Notes under the pieces: generated by a model
Database searches by the model: none
Told to the model about the DNA's origin: nothing
The model's input: only the letters and a program-made list of their open reading frames with translations
Shown: in pieces, positions 51,270 to 63,778 of the stretch
Numbering within the stretch: the stretch's first letter is position 1
Layout: every line of letters begins with the position of its first letter
Translations under genes and position numbers: made by a program
Assembly (NCBI GenBank): GCA_024036415.1
Contig: JAMWET010001661.1
Span: 2,612,501 to 2,676,500, forward strand
Origin: Prochilodus magdalenae
Lineage: Eukaryota > Chordata > Actinopteri > Characiformes > Prochilodontidae
Direction of reading: 5' to 3'
Length of the DNA: 64,000 nucleotides

Positions 51270-53530
51270 TATACTTTATCTATATTACATATACATATTT
51301 TTGTATATATTTACATTTACACATACCTGTTCAAACAAATTCAAATTGACCAACCAACCATCAGGATGCAAAGATCACATTAGGTTTATTGTTATTATTT
51401 TGATGGTGAATAATTTTTGTTAAGTGTCTTTTTTTAATTGTAATAAAAAATAGGGCAGAAATATATATTTATTTGAAAAATGCATACCCCTGAGATCCTC
51501 TTATAATAATAATTGTTATTTTGTAATTACCTAGGCAATGCGGATAGAAATGCTCCACACTAGACCGAAAATAAAACCCATACAGTTTACAGTACTTCAT
51601 CAAATAAAAAAAAAAACATCAAATTGTAAATAGTAAAGTAGGGAATTTATAAAATGTATCTGTAATCTGTATAAATCATAGCTACTGTTTCATAACTTTT
51701 TATTAGTATTATATAAAATCGTATATTTGGATCAACTCAGCCATCCCGGTGTTTAATATTTATTTATTTATTACAGCACAGGAAGATTTTCACTCTCCTT
51801 CACACGTATAAATGAGATGTGAAAATAAACATTATTAATTTGATTTAAAACTATAAGCTAAAAAGTTAATTGTTTATTGTAATTTGTTATCAAGAATACT
51901 TTGAATAGCTGTTTAATTAGTAAGAGTTGATTATGGCTTTTCAAATTTGAGGCATTGGCAATATCAGTTTTTTTCATAAATTCATATTCAATGCTGTAGA
52001 AATTTCTCAGTTCTCATGAAATTGCATAAAGTTCCATCTATCATCCAAAACAGCAACCTGTTTTAACTCTGTGCGGAACCATAGAATCACTTTAAACATG
52101 TATCAAGAACCGACTGAGAGAATATCTTTAGGAGGAACGGTGTTCTGTCCCTCCAGAACAGTTCCAAAGACTTGTAGACTCTAAAATCTAGAAACCAACA
52201 GAAGTTTGTGGAGGCCCATCAACTTACCAGGAGACTTGCTGTTGTTTTCCTTTAATAAGTTTGTGTTGGAGGTAAATTGCGAAGGGGAGCAGATCTAAAG
52301 GAAGACGGCTGGGCAATTCTTTTAAAGTAATTATCACACAAGCGACTGGAAAGAGCCAGTTAATAAGAGCTAGTAAGAATTAATGGCCACAGGACTGAAG
52401 AGAGTGGCCGAGACACAGCCGAGGTACAGCACTCTTTAGCATGAAACATATTCCGGATGGAGCTGCAGAGATGGCTGTTATTGAATGTTAAGGTTTAATT
52501 GGTTTCTATGTGGCAGTAAGGTGTGGACGTGAGTTCAGTGATGCAGATATAAATACAGACTCCAAACATAAAGATGTGATTCCATTAGCAGTAGATCACT
52601 AGAATCGCTCTGAATCGCCCGGTCGGCCATCTCCATATCTCTAATTACACCAGCACAGTCTACACATTTACACAACTACACCTAAATGACCATCCCACAT
52701 AGCACAGGAGGCTGGTGTTAAACACTAGCATAAATTGTTATTGTCTCAAACCTTAATTTCTATATAAAATGTTTTGATAAATGGACCAGTAAGAACAGTC
52801 AAAACGTACTCAATATTAAATTACGATTACTTATACAGATTGAAGTTACCTATAATATACTGGACAATCATAGAATCTCTGACAGCATGATGGTAGTGGA
52901 CCACCTGTTAATGAATAACAAAGCTAGAGGTCCACAGGTGTTTTCCTCAGCATGTATGCATTCTTTAACAGTGTCCAAAAATCCAAAAATAAAATAAAAA
53001 CTTATATATTAGAGATAATTAAAGAGCAACATCTCATGAGTGCTCAGCTGCAGCATGATTATGCACTATTATGTTAACAACTAGCCCCCCGAGCAGTCCA
53101 CCAATGGATAAGTAGAGTATTAGAGTATATCCAACTTTTATGTGTCAAAAATTGTTCAAATTATATTTTCTCTTAATTTATTTATTAGCTTATCATTTAT
53201 ACATTATTCTTGTGAATAATTGTATCTTTTTAACTCAATCTTTATCTTTTTTTTTTCTCTCAGTTGATTGTAAAATGTGTCTTCTTTATCTCTAAAATAA
53301 AAGACTCTATTTAATTTTAAATTACTTTGTGTAGATTAAAAAGATATTGTTAGATAGTGTATGCAGGGGAGTAATCTGGGTGTGCTGATAGTGGACCAGC
53401 GGTGGCAAACAGTAAACAGGGTGCTGACCTTTTTCAAGCTAGTTGACCACTATATGTGCTTGCTCTGGGATGGTTTCTGTTAGCAACTCAATTATTTTGA
53501 CCAGAAATCACTTAAGTCAAACTGTACTTG
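51270..53530. other. Intron 4, with a candidate conserved non-coding block at 52200-52640
   Basis: 51.3-52.1 kb and 52.7-53.5 kb are AT-rich and unrecognised. 52200-52640 is repeat-free and balanced in composition, with TTTAAAGTAATTATCACACA, GTTAATAAGAGC, AAGAATTAATGG and ATTAGCAGTAGATCA. This character is typical of deeply conserved enhancers in large introns of neural genes. It is a suspicion only. Confidence 0.25.
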
Positions 53531-53544
53531 TTGTAAAGGCAAAT

Positions 53545-53562
53545 GGTTCTATATATAGAACC
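53545..53562. repeat. Perfect 18-bp palindrome in a MITE-like block
   Basis: GGTTCTATATATAGAACC is perfectly self-complementary, followed by TTTTTGAAAATGGAGCACC and GGTTCTGCTG. Similar GGTTCTATATAGAACC palindromes mark a common teleost MITE, from memory. Confidence 0.5.
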
Positions 53563-53980
53563 TTTTTGAAAATGGAGCACCAAACAGGTTCTGCTGTTGT
53601 AACATTAAGCTTGTAACATTACAAGAACCTTATTTGGTGTTATATAAAAGCCGTAAGACACACTTTCCATCGGTCTAAAGAATAATTTAGCCAAGAAAGG
53701 CATGCAAATTTTTTTTTTGTTAAGTCACAGAACCTTCTACTCTGAAAAGTGCAAGTAAGCAGGTGTAAGTGGTATTAAGTATACACTTACGCATCTACAC
53801 TGCTTATCCTCCTGGGTCGCAGATGGGGGGCTGAAAAGTATCCCAGCTTTCACTAGGCAGAAGGCAGGAAACACCCTGGACAGGTCATCATTTTGTTGCA
53901 GGGCAGACATAAAGACATCCATATTGTCATGTCTCTAAATATAGATTTACAATCTGAGTTCAAAGATTTAGATACCTCCT

Positions 53981-54172
53981 GATGGTGGTTGGTGTGGTGC
54001 AATGGATAACACCACTAGCTGCAGGTGAGCTATAACCCCATGTGGGAGCCCAGATGTTCAATTCCCAGTCTGGGTGACAGTGCCGAGCTACACCAATATG
54101 AGTCCTTGGGCATGACCTGTAATACAATTAACATTGTAAGTTGGTTTGAAACAAAGTGTCAGCTAAATGTAG
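53981..54172 (+). mobile_element. tRNA-derived SINE
   Basis: A promoter-like head, TGGTGTGGTGCAATGGATAA (box A position), is followed after about 45 bases by GTTCAATTCCCAGTCTGG (box B). The body ends in a LINE-type tail, GTAAGTTGGTTTGAAACAAA then GTGTCAGCTAAATG, a diverged form of the common fish SINE 3' end. It is in the same orientation as vstm2b. Confidence 0.75.
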
Positions 54173-54309
54173 TAGGGTTTCTATTTCTTAACTGGAAGCA
54201 GCAAATAACTTTTTATAACACTTGGAGAGAGTTTTAGTGTTTCATAAGTTTTTTGCTCTTGTCTGTCAACACAGAACAATTCAAGATTTTCCTCATGCTC
54301 TACTCTACT

Positions 54310-54460
54310 CACTATTGGTTTTCCATTAGGCAAAACTGGTAACCGCATCCTGTTTTTGGTATCACCTCCATGGAGGCTCTATGCGAGCTGATCCAACACC
54401 AAATGGTGATGTAAAAACAGAGAAGTCAATATTCTCCTTAAACACATATGGTAACGCTAG
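54310..54460. repeat. Teleost MITE-like fragment
   Basis: TTTTGGTATCACCTCCATGG, then AGGCTCTATGCGAGCTGATC and CAACACCAAATGGTGATGTA, is familiar from a widespread teleost DNA-transposon remnant. Ends were not delimited. Confidence 0.35.
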
Positions 54461-57400
54461 GTGCAAGTTTAGTGGACCCCTTGTGTCGCCTTTGAGCAAC
54501 CTAAGTCTTCTCCCATGTAATTTTCCCAAACTTTCACAAACTTTGTTTTTCTGATGTCTTCTTTTTTCTTCTGCTGCCTCTTTAGTGAACCAGCTAAACT
54601 GATTCTACTATATCTAGGGTGGAAAATTAAGTAGCTGATACCCAAAGTCAAGTGGTGCCATGCAGTGGAAAAGTGCCATTTTATCTGAGATGTGTTGATT
54701 GAAAGTCTGGGCTGTGAACTACTTTTTTCCACCATTGTCTCAGAATTGTAGAGATCACCATTATTTTTAAATAAAGGGTTGAAGAAGCATAACTTTTTAA
54801 TTGACTCTTCCTGATGGTTCATCCATTAAAGATGAAAAGGGGTGACATGAATCCATTTAGTAAGAAATGACAGTCGAGTTTCTAAATAATTCCCGAGAAA
54901 TAGGAGCGTCTACGAGGTGCTTTCACACCTTCCTTGCTTGTGTATTATTTAAATGCTTCCATTAGTTCAGAGCCAAGCTTCCCAAAGATGTCTAAGTGTT
55001 AAAGTCAACTGCGTGATAAACACAGTCAGTGTGATGCTGGCTGTCAAATGTAAGGATCGTTTTAATGTCAAGATGGTTTTGGGAAACCGGGCCTGGTGTG
55101 TTTTGATGGGTGTGTACACTCCACCCACACTGGGGTCTGCACCTAATGAACCACTGTCTAAATAAAATGGGACTCAGTCAGTGTTGTAGCCTGTGACAAA
55201 GTGGGTAGGTAGATAAATACCTTTTCTGAGCACACTATTTTCTGCAGTGTCGTGTCATCAGGCCTCTTATTGTTTATGACAGTAGAGTCATCAGACCACC
55301 AACCAGAATGCTGGATCTGCATAAACCCAACCAACACTTCAGGTCACTAACCAACTGCACACTTCAGTACACACATATGTGCACTCACCGCAGGCACTAC
55401 TCTTACTAAGCTGCTAAATAATAGCCAAGCATTTGATTTTTTCACATGGACAGCAGAACGTGTTTTGGATTAGTTGGGCTAAAATTGTACATTTTATTAA
55501 GCATATATTTCAGTGTTAGTTGTGCTCGGTATTACACAACACCTCGATTATAGCATGATTATCTTATGTTTCACATGCTAAAGAAGCATGACTGTTTTCT
55601 GGTTAATGAGTTCATTCATAATGAACATTGCTTTATTAAATAACACAGGACAACTTATTTAATATGCAGTGATGCACCATGACATTCTTAGCTTGTCTAC
55701 ATCTGAATGATGCACACACACACACACGCAACATAGTATGGTATAGTATAATACAGGTGCTGCTTTATGAAATTGTTATATTTATATAGCTACTAAAGAA
55801 ATCGTATGTTAAAGGTTGCCCCATTGAATAAATACATTTACGCACTGTGATCAGAAAGTTATCATAAAAAAGGTACATTTTTGTATTAATGGATATGAAT
55901 ATCAAAGCAACTAAGTTCTTGTGTCCATGACAAATTCTTGACCATTAAAAGAACATCTTGTGTATAATTTGGTGTACTTTATTCACTGCAACATTAAACC
56001 AATGGAATAAAATACAATATCACAGCTGTGTGACATAGGCATTCAAAATTCCTTGCAGCTTTTAGATTGTTGATCATTTCTACTTGGTGTTTACTCATTG
56101 TGTTGTAATGAACCATTAGCTGGGATTTCATTTGGAATCTCTGTGTTGCAGTGAAAGAATATAAAAGTTTAAAGTACACAATCAGAATACAAAAACAGAT
56201 ACAGGAAATAAGACAGTATTCAGATTACAGGTTATAAAACCTGAGTGAGTCCCACCAGGAACTCCAGTTAAAACATACACGTACATGTGAGCTTGTCTCA
56301 GGAATCATGTAGATTTGAGGAGGCTTTAAACTTGACATTTACCCTAGGTTTTATCATTGCCAGATTCTACAGCAACAGTTTAACTAGGATCTTATGGGCC
56401 CCAATGCAAGTAGAGATAAAACTAGCAATATATTTTGCTCATGTATTTGATACTGCTAAATCACAAACAAAAATGCTCTTAATGAATGCAATCTTAGTCA
56501 CTATCATCTAGTGTTAACTTACAAGTAAACTTAAATACAATAACTAACTACAATAAACTACAAATACAATTTTAAAGTGATAAATAGTGAATATGTTGTA
56601 TAGCTGGTTATGAAGGATCTTTTCCATGGATGAGATGTGTTCTGAATATGCATGTAGGTGAATAGACGTTAGAACTTTCTGTGTAATGCTGATAGACCGG
56701 AACTGGTGAGCTATGTTACTTACCAAAGACACAGACCCCAATAAAGATTTTAGGTGGTCCTGTTGAATGGGCCCCAGTGCGATTGCACCATTGATGTGGC
56801 ATAAAGACATAAGAGCGTATTAGACAAGGGGTAAATATAAATATACAGTATGAGAAAATGATGGTGTTTTGGAATAACTGAAGTATGTGAAGTGGTGTCT
56901 AGTGGAGCCCAAAAATAACTTTATGAACACTATGCATGTTATGCATGTTTACATTAGTGATGTCATTTGTAGTGGGTCAAGGGACAATTACAGATGATCA
57001 GTAATCTAGACAGGAGTACATTTTTACAATAACCCCTTAACTCAAATAGCAGCACCTCTTATAATTGCTATTGGTTATGCAGTCTAGCATGCGTCATCAT
57101 CATCATATTGTAATGTTTTAGCTTGATTGGTTCTTTTGTATTTAGCTCCTAAGTACCTCCCACATTGCACTGTAAATGTTCATTCAGGTTGAACCCTGAC
57201 AATCTGTCAAATATCCACTAGAATGAACACTGAGTGTGATTTAAAGAAAAAAGCTGATTGGACCTCTGATGGAAAATAAATCTGAAGCTCCATGTTCTAG
57301 AGCAAGTTCCCTTGTCTGTTGGGAGAAGCAGAACCGAGGCAGACCTGTAGTTTGTTCTTTAGATGATTCACAGAAGAGACAGCCTGTACGTTTTTATTGC

Positions 57401-57850
57401 TCTAACAGATGGACAGGTGAACAGTGGTTGAGTCTGACTATTACACAGCGATGGGCAGTGATGTCAGCACCAGTAAGAGTCAAACCGGTTCCAGTGTTAA
57501 AATGTGTTAGCACCTGTCAGGTCACCTTTGTTTCTGTTATGTCATTCATTGACTTTCATTCAGTTCTCACACCTTCACCACCTGGTTCAATTAAAGCAAT
57601 AGTTTTAAAAAGTCTTATTTACAGCCTCCAGCTGTTGCCTTCTCCTCCCTTACAAAGTTGAATTCTTTGAGGTGTGAGAGAGGAAAAATTCAAAGATCCT
57701 AATTCTCCTAAATGGAGGGTAAAAGTCTGATTCCCCCAGTTCTGTTCGATCAGTTGACAATGGTATTTTAATGAACTTGAAAACACAATTAACTTAAACA
57801 GACAAGTTTCTGCTTGGCAGAGCACCACCAATTTATCAGTGTAAATGGGA
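54461..57850. other. Intron 4, nothing recognised
   Basis: The minus-strand 117-codon frame at 54469-54822 and the shorter frames near 56.3 and 57.3 kb have no recognisable domain. Confidence 0.4.
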
Positions 57851-57859
57851 AATTTTTCC

Positions 57860-58345
57860 AACCATATTAAAGTGTTAAATAGTGTCCCACAGGGCTCTGT
57901 TTTGGGGCCTATACTGTTTTCTTTACAGCCCCCTCAACACAATGTTACCTTTCACCTTTAAACTGATGGTATTCAGTTATACAAGTCAGCTCAAGCAGAT
58001 TCAGACATATGTAAACATAATATGAAAGATTAAAAAAGCCTGGATCTGCAGAACCTTCCTTCTACTAAGTACTGAAACAGTTGCTGTTGAGTCCTGCTCA
58101 AACTAAAGTTGCACATTTTATCCTTTACATTTATGGTAAATGTGTAAGATGTTAAGAAATGAGTCCATGTTTTTAAAACTACTAATTCTGTATTAAATAT
58201 ACACTTTTCTTTATGGCATTTAAAACTTTGGCATATCTTACTGATCAGTTGTATAGCCCATGTTTATCACTTCACTATATATCAGGTTTACTGATCTCTT
58301 ACAGCTCAGTTGATAAAAGATCATTTTCTTATTGTACTCTTGCAA
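57860..58345 (+). pseudogene. LINE reverse transcriptase remnant
   Basis: 57881-57925 reads SVPQGSVLGPILFSL, the conserved block before the catalytic YADD. The expected YADD is represented by a decayed TDGIQLY at about 57965. Further on, MALKTLAYLTDQLYSPCLSL (about 58215) and SVDKRSFSYCTLA (about 58310) match the post-catalytic region. Stops and deletions make it non-functional. Confidence 0.7.
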
Positions 58346-58679
58346 CCAGTTCCACCAGCTGAAAGTACATTTGACTGTAAGTTGGTATGTAAAGGAATTA
58401 TGTTTTCATTCTCTGCAGTTAATAAGGAATGATTCCTAATATAAACAGGAAGCGTTACACACTTGATCACTTGTGTTTCTCTTTCCAATTTATATTTGCT
58501 TTGCTTAAGGTCTGAATTTTCTATCAGTTATATGTAAAAAAGATATTGTGTTTCGCTATCAAAGCGTCCGTGGCCCCTCTGTGCTGCTGCTGCTTGAAAG
58601 TTTGTTGTTTTTGTGCACAATATTTAAATGGTACTTTTTCAGGAAAGAATGATCGGTAATGTTAGCAAAGCTATAAAAC

Positions 58680-59024
58680 CCCATTTGCGATTCTGAGCGT
58701 TTCTCCTGTGCTTTTCTCTGCTCTGGTTCTGACCCCTTTTGCTCCTTGACTACTGAGCTCTACTTTACCCCTATTGGCTTTACGTTCTGATTTACTCCTT
58801 GGGTTTATACCTCCTTTCGCTCCTCTGACTAATCTTTTTGTCTATTCCCTCTGCTCTGGTTACCTCGCTGCCTGACTACCCAGGTTCTGACCTTAGCATG
58901 TCCTTTGACTCTGATCTTGCTTTCTCCCCTCATGTTTGGTCGTGTGTTGTTGTTGTGTTTAACACAGTTGTTTAATAAAGCCCATCTGACTTTTAGCTCT
59001 GCGTGCGTTCTTTGTTTCTGACAT
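58680..59024 (+). mobile_element. Possible solo LTR
   Basis: A long C/T-rich series of TCTGACC, CTGCCTGACTACC and CTTTGACTCTGATCTTGC leads to AATAAA at 58974, then TCTGCGTGCGTTCTTTGTTT and CTGACA at about 59023. This layout is the usual right half of fish Ty3/gypsy-type LTRs. The left end and a target duplication were not found. No retroviral or retrotransposon genes are present. Confidence 0.35.
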
Positions 59025-59970
59025 AAGGGCTCTGTTTCTCCCATATTGTGCTGCAAATCTGTGGCTGGGAGGTCTGTGATTGTTTCAATTTCTGATTCAA
59101 AATTCAACCAAAAATCTAATCTACCAGCCGATTCATCATAGTTTTTATGGCAGAACTGGGACCTACTGTAGGGTATGTACAAGTTTTAGGAACTCAAAGC
59201 TGTGTTGAAACTATGTTACTTGGTTCAGCCAACTAAATTCTAATGCCTTGTAAACTTGAATGTTAAGCTTTTGGAACTGGCAGGTGAAATCTAGAATAGT
59301 CTTCCCAAGAAGATTAAGATTTCAAACTTCAAATAGCATTTCTGACTCATTTTCTCCTGGATGTAATAGTGCAGTTTGCAGTCATTGTTGTTCCACTGCA
59401 TATCTACTATACAGCTTTGTGACGTCTACAGTAAGAAGTAATTAATCTTTAGCTGCATTGCGGTTTAATTTTGGCCTGTTCCTTTTGGAATCCCTTCTCC
59501 AATTCCCCATGGTTACATGGGACTCTCACTGTCCATCTTCTGCCTAGATTCAGTTTCTTGGCTGATGAGATTAAATTCTTCAGTAATTTGCTAACGGTAC
59601 ACGACTGCCTTCATGTTTTCTTCTATGGTATGTAATGCTCCAGTATCGTTTGAGGGAAGCAATGCCATATGATGCTCTCACCATCATATTTCCTGAGATC
59701 ATACACTTTTTCTTCAAATATGACCAGCTGAATATGGACTGTGGGTGGAAGGTTGTTTCAATTCTTTTCGAGTGATAGCTGACTTCTCTATTACCTGATT
59801 AGTATGAGAGGATGCTGTGAAATCTTGTGTAGCATGGCTGTCTGTGGACAAGTGGTGGTTTCGTGAACTTTATACTCGATTGTTATCAAACAAGTTGAAC
59901 TGACAGAGACGTGCAAGATCTTTAGGGCTTGTACGTTTTTCCATTCAGGTTTATTCGAAAGGATGATAAA
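59025..59970. other. Intron 4, possible decayed transposon sequence
   Basis: No frame or motif that I can name. Strings around 59480-59900 read like an old antisense transposase, but nothing conclusive is left. Confidence 0.3.
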
Positions 59971-59976
59971 GAATTT

Positions 59977-60525
59977 AGACTGATATGGGTAATATTTATT
60001 GAGCTACACATACAGAAGTATACAAAAATATATACAGAAGTAGCGCTTTAGTGTGGCGTTGGGTCGCCATGTTTGCTAAAGCAACATGCAGATGCCTCTG
60101 GACACGCGTGACAACAAACCGTTAATCTTGACGCTAGCCTCGGTACCTCCACACAGTGATTTTTCACCAAGACAAAAGTGGGACTCATCACTGAAGATGA
60201 CTTGCTGAGGCACTCCACGACAGTCTCACACGATACCATTGTAGTCTTTGGTGACACTGATGTGGTGTTAAGGGGAGTCATCATTATGGCCTGTAGGCAT
60301 GTAGTCCTGCATTGTGCAGCAGTCTGCCAGTGGTGCTAGCACTAACAGGAGGACTCATGGAAGGCATCATTGCTCATTGAATGTCCACAGTCAGGTACAA
60401 CGTTAAGGCCAGTACTTGCTTACATCACATGCGAGGTCGAGCGTGAAACTTCTCATGTCTCACAATGTCAAACATACCCACAGAGGTTTACTCCTGATAG
60501 TTGATTCCTGCTGGGTTTTTTTGTG
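59977..60525 (-). pseudogene. Tc1/mariner-like relic (copy B)
   Basis: Begins ACTGATATGGGTAATATTTA then TTGAGCTACACATACAGAAG, as in copy A at 3800, with a short internal duplication at 60005-60045. The minus strand contains VIFSDESHFCLGEK (about 60165-60205), the first catalytic-Asp block. It is the longest of the four copies but carries several stops. Confidence 0.55.
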
Positions 60526-61745
60526 TATAGAACTGAGTTTGGTTTGTTTGAAAAGAACACCCTACTACACACATAAAAACCACAGATGTTGATGTTGAAT
60601 GCAGATGTTTACAGTACAGCATTAATGTTGTTTTTTGTGTGGTTGTTTGTGTAGGTGTGTACATTGAATGTCATATTTTCCATCCATCATTCTTTAATTA
60701 TTTTTATTTATTTCATAAAACATCCAAATACCATAAAAACAGTGTTTATACTAGGATGAGGTGGAAATGTTTTTGCTAAAAGCTGAAAAGTAGAAGACAG
60801 TTTTGGAAAAATGTAATTTATACAAATTATACCATACAAGTGGTAAGTAAAACGATACATTATTCATGATTTTGTTCCTCCTGATCCTAATGCTTGGCAT
60901 ACAGCATATGTATTAGCAATAGTGGACCGCTGCTAATCGTTTCACCCACAACTCTACAGTCCGCACAAGTGGCCAGCTTATGTATGATTCTCTTATCAGT
61001 TATTGCTGGTGGCAGGTGACTGGAAGCAATTGGCTTACAGATGGTCTGATTATGACACATAGCTTCTCAATGGATTTGAACTTCTGAAATGCCGAATCCA
61101 AAACCTGTTTGAAAAAATGCCTGTATACTTTGTCCTCCCAGAATTGTTTGGTGCGTTCCTAGATGCAGACTGGATGTGGTCGGGGTGGCACAGGGATTTC
61201 AGACCTCATTAGGTGGGACATTGCTTATCCTGCCTGGTTTGTCTGGGCTGAAAGCATAGCCATAAAAAGATGGCAAATGTCTGTACAGAGATTTCTACTA
61301 ATCGTGGCAGCCTACATCTGCTAACGTTTCACTGGCATGACTGTAGTGTACATGTAGTAGTGCAACATTAATCACTTTCTTTCTGGTGTTATGTTATTTG
61401 TGCACAACGTTTACAAAACGTTTGACTGGAAATAGTGTGTGTGTGCATGTGTGTATACACCCTTGCTGTAAAGCCTGGTTTTAATGTCACCATGGAAACT
61501 GGCCATCATTTTTATGTGATTGTGCTGACCACTCTGAATGGCCCGAGGCTTTAAAATAAAAGCAAAAGCTGAACCTGCTGGAATAAAGATTTACAGATAA
61601 ACCGCTCTGACAGATTTCCCTATTCTGCCTGTTTCTAAAGAATGTCACATTTAAATTTACCTCATTATTTGAATGTTACCAGCATCTTTTCAGGATGTAG
61701 ACTGAATAATGTTCCACTTTACGTGTTTGATTTTTTGGGTTTTTC
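60526..61745. other. Intron 4, nothing recognised
   Basis: Unique-looking sequence without a gene or clear element. Confidence 0.4.
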
Positions 61746-61751
61746 TGTTTA

Positions 61752-62445
61752 GATGGTAAAAATATGACGGCTGGGTGAGTGGGTGTAGTTATTTAGTGAA
61801 AATATGAAGACTAGGAGAGTGGGCATGGTTATTCACTGACAGTATGAAGGCTGGGTGAGTGGGTGGGGTTATTTAGTGAAAATATGAAGACTAGGAGAGT
61901 GGGCATGGTTATTCACTGACAGTATGAAGGCTGGGTGAGTGGGTGGGGTTATTTGGTGAAAGTATGAAACCTAGGTGAGTGAGTGGGGTTATTTGGTAAA
62001 AGTATGAAACCTGGGTGAGTGGGTGGGGTTATTTGGTAAAAGTATGAAACCTGGGTGAGTGGGTGGGGTTATTTGGTAAAAGTATGAAACCTAGGTGAGT
62101 GGGTGGGGTTATTTGGTAAAAGTATGAAACCTGGGTGAGTGGGTGGGGTTATTTGGTGAAAGTATGAAGACTGGATGTGTGTGGTTATTCATTGACAGTA
62201 AAGAGGCTGAGTGAGTGGGTGTGGTTTTTCGTTGATAGTATGAAGGCTGTGTAAGTGGGTGTGTTTATACACTGACTGTATGAAGGCTGGGTGAGTGGGT
62301 GTGGTTATTTGTTGAAAGTATGAAGACTGGGTGAGTGGGTGTGTTTATACGCTAACAGTATGAAGACTGGGTGAGTGGGTGTGGTTATACGCTGACTGTA
62401 TGAAGACTGGGTGAGTGGGTGTGGTTATCTGGTGATAGTAAGAAT
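61752..62445 (+). repeat. 40-bp G-rich minisatellite just before the last vstm2b exon
   Basis: About 17 copies of a 40-bp unit: AGTATGAAACCTGGGTGAGT, then GGGTGGGGTTATTTGGTAAA. The array is most regular at 61940-62160. It ends about 100 bases before the exon 5 acceptor. At least twelve units contain GTGAGT, the ideal 5' splice site core; two read AGGTGAGT. Each unit also has three G-runs. Confidence 0.95.
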
Positions 62446-62541
62446 AAATATCATGTATGTTATCATTATACAAATGAAAATCCAGTTTGGTATTCAGTGT
62501 CTAGAAACTAATCATAATCTCTTGTATTATTCGTCCTTTAG

Positions 62542-62630
62542 GTTCTGGAGCCATGGCTACCACAGAGCCCCTCCTCTACATCACTCTGCTGATCCTGCAT
62601 AAGTTCCTCCCCTTCCTGTTTGCCCACTGA
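62542..62630 (+). CDS. vstm2b: vstm2b coding exon 5 (hydrophobic C-terminus, stop)
   Basis: This terminal coding exon lies 20.6 kb after exon 4. A pyrimidine-rich TCCTTTAG acceptor gives phase 1, and the split codon is Gly. It encodes Ser-Gly-Ala-Met-Ala-Thr-Thr-Glu-Pro-Leu-Leu, then a hydrophobic run, and ends HKFLPFLFAH before TGA at 62628. The closing pattern of Leu-rich tail, HKF, Leu-rich tail and final His is what I recall of VSTM2B C-termini, and it ties this distant exon to the gene. The tail reaches the end of the protein with no cytoplasmic segment. It could be a short membrane anchor or a GPI-attachment signal. The completed product is 250 residues, against about 285 as I recall for the human protein. 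Confidence 0.92.
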
Positions 62631-63778
62631 AAGACTTCAACCAAACTACTTGACATTTCCACTTTATTTACCAAACAGTAAAGGGAAAATATATAAATAA
62701 ATAAATATATCTACCATTATGGCACATCACTGACACGGACGGGATGCACTGGAGATTTTGGGAACGTGATAAAAAACAGTGAATGGAAAACCTCTCAGAC
62801 CTGAACTGACGGAGAGCCGTCTGAAGCTGATGCTACACGAACTGTTCAAGAAAAGCATGATAAAAAAAATATTATTAAAAAGATTCTATGTGAATTAGAG
62901 ATCACTTTGTGTCCTAAACACACATGTCCCATCAAACGCTGCGTTCCGTTTCCAAATCCTCGTGTTCGCCCTGCTCAGTGCATGGCTGTCTTTATTTATT
63001 TTCCAGTGAAATTTTATTTCTCTTCAATTTTCATTTCAGATTTCTAATGGCTTATTTTTAATGACTGTATCGTCCTATGGATTCTTGTCTGTGTGATTAT
63101 TTGCGTATGAAATTGGATTTTATTTTGGTTCCATCAAAAAAACAGCGACACATACATTGGGTTTAATTAATTTTCCTTTTTTAATTTGCATGAACTGTTG
63201 AGCATTTACTGATCTGATTGTCAGTGAAACTCATCTGTGTGTTAGGAGTGTGAGAAAGAGTGTATGTGTGTTTGTGTGTGTGTGTCTGTGTGTGTGTATA
63301 TTCCATCATTTGGTTCTACAGCAGATTTTTTTCACAGTGTACACAAATACAACGACCTTATATATTTTGATCAAATAAGGCACACGTTTCCATAGTTGTT
63401 GTTTGTCACCTTCAATAATGTTTATTTTTATTAAAGATGGTGATCAAGTTAAAACATTCATTTATAAAAAGAAGAAACAGTATGTTCCCAACACCAGTTG
63501 AAATAAAGGTTGTTTCTTTTATAATAACATTGGTCCTGTGGTGTTTTAGACTTGAGGCCATTAGGTCTAATGCTCATCTGTGTTTTGTGTAGATATAATG
63601 TCTTTATTCCAATTTCTATATCAGTCAGGAGGCGCCTTTGGGGGGATCTGGACATATCTGTCATTACAAACCACTGTTGAATCTCTTACGCTTATATTAA
63701 CTTTTGGTTTTTCAGAAAACAGGAATCACATGACCCAGAGGCCTTCAACAAGTATATCTAATTATATCATCTAATAAA
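62631..63778 (+). other. vstm2b: vstm2b 3' UTR with candidate poly(A) signals
   Basis: AT-rich sequence after the stop codon, with no competing ORF and one TG tract at about 63258-63300. AATAAA hexamers lie at 63502 and 63773. The first is followed within about 30 bases by a GT-rich stretch (TGGTCCTGTGGTG), a plausible downstream element. Either could end the transcript. The true end is not determined. Confidence 0.6.

Noticed and set aside
53981..54060. Functional tRNA gene
   Set aside because: Box A and box B are present but no cloverleaf with paired acceptor arm follows; the tail marks it as a SINE.
54469..54822. 117-codon minus-strand frame in intron 4
   Set aside because: No domain and overlaps a probable MITE remnant; treated as chance.
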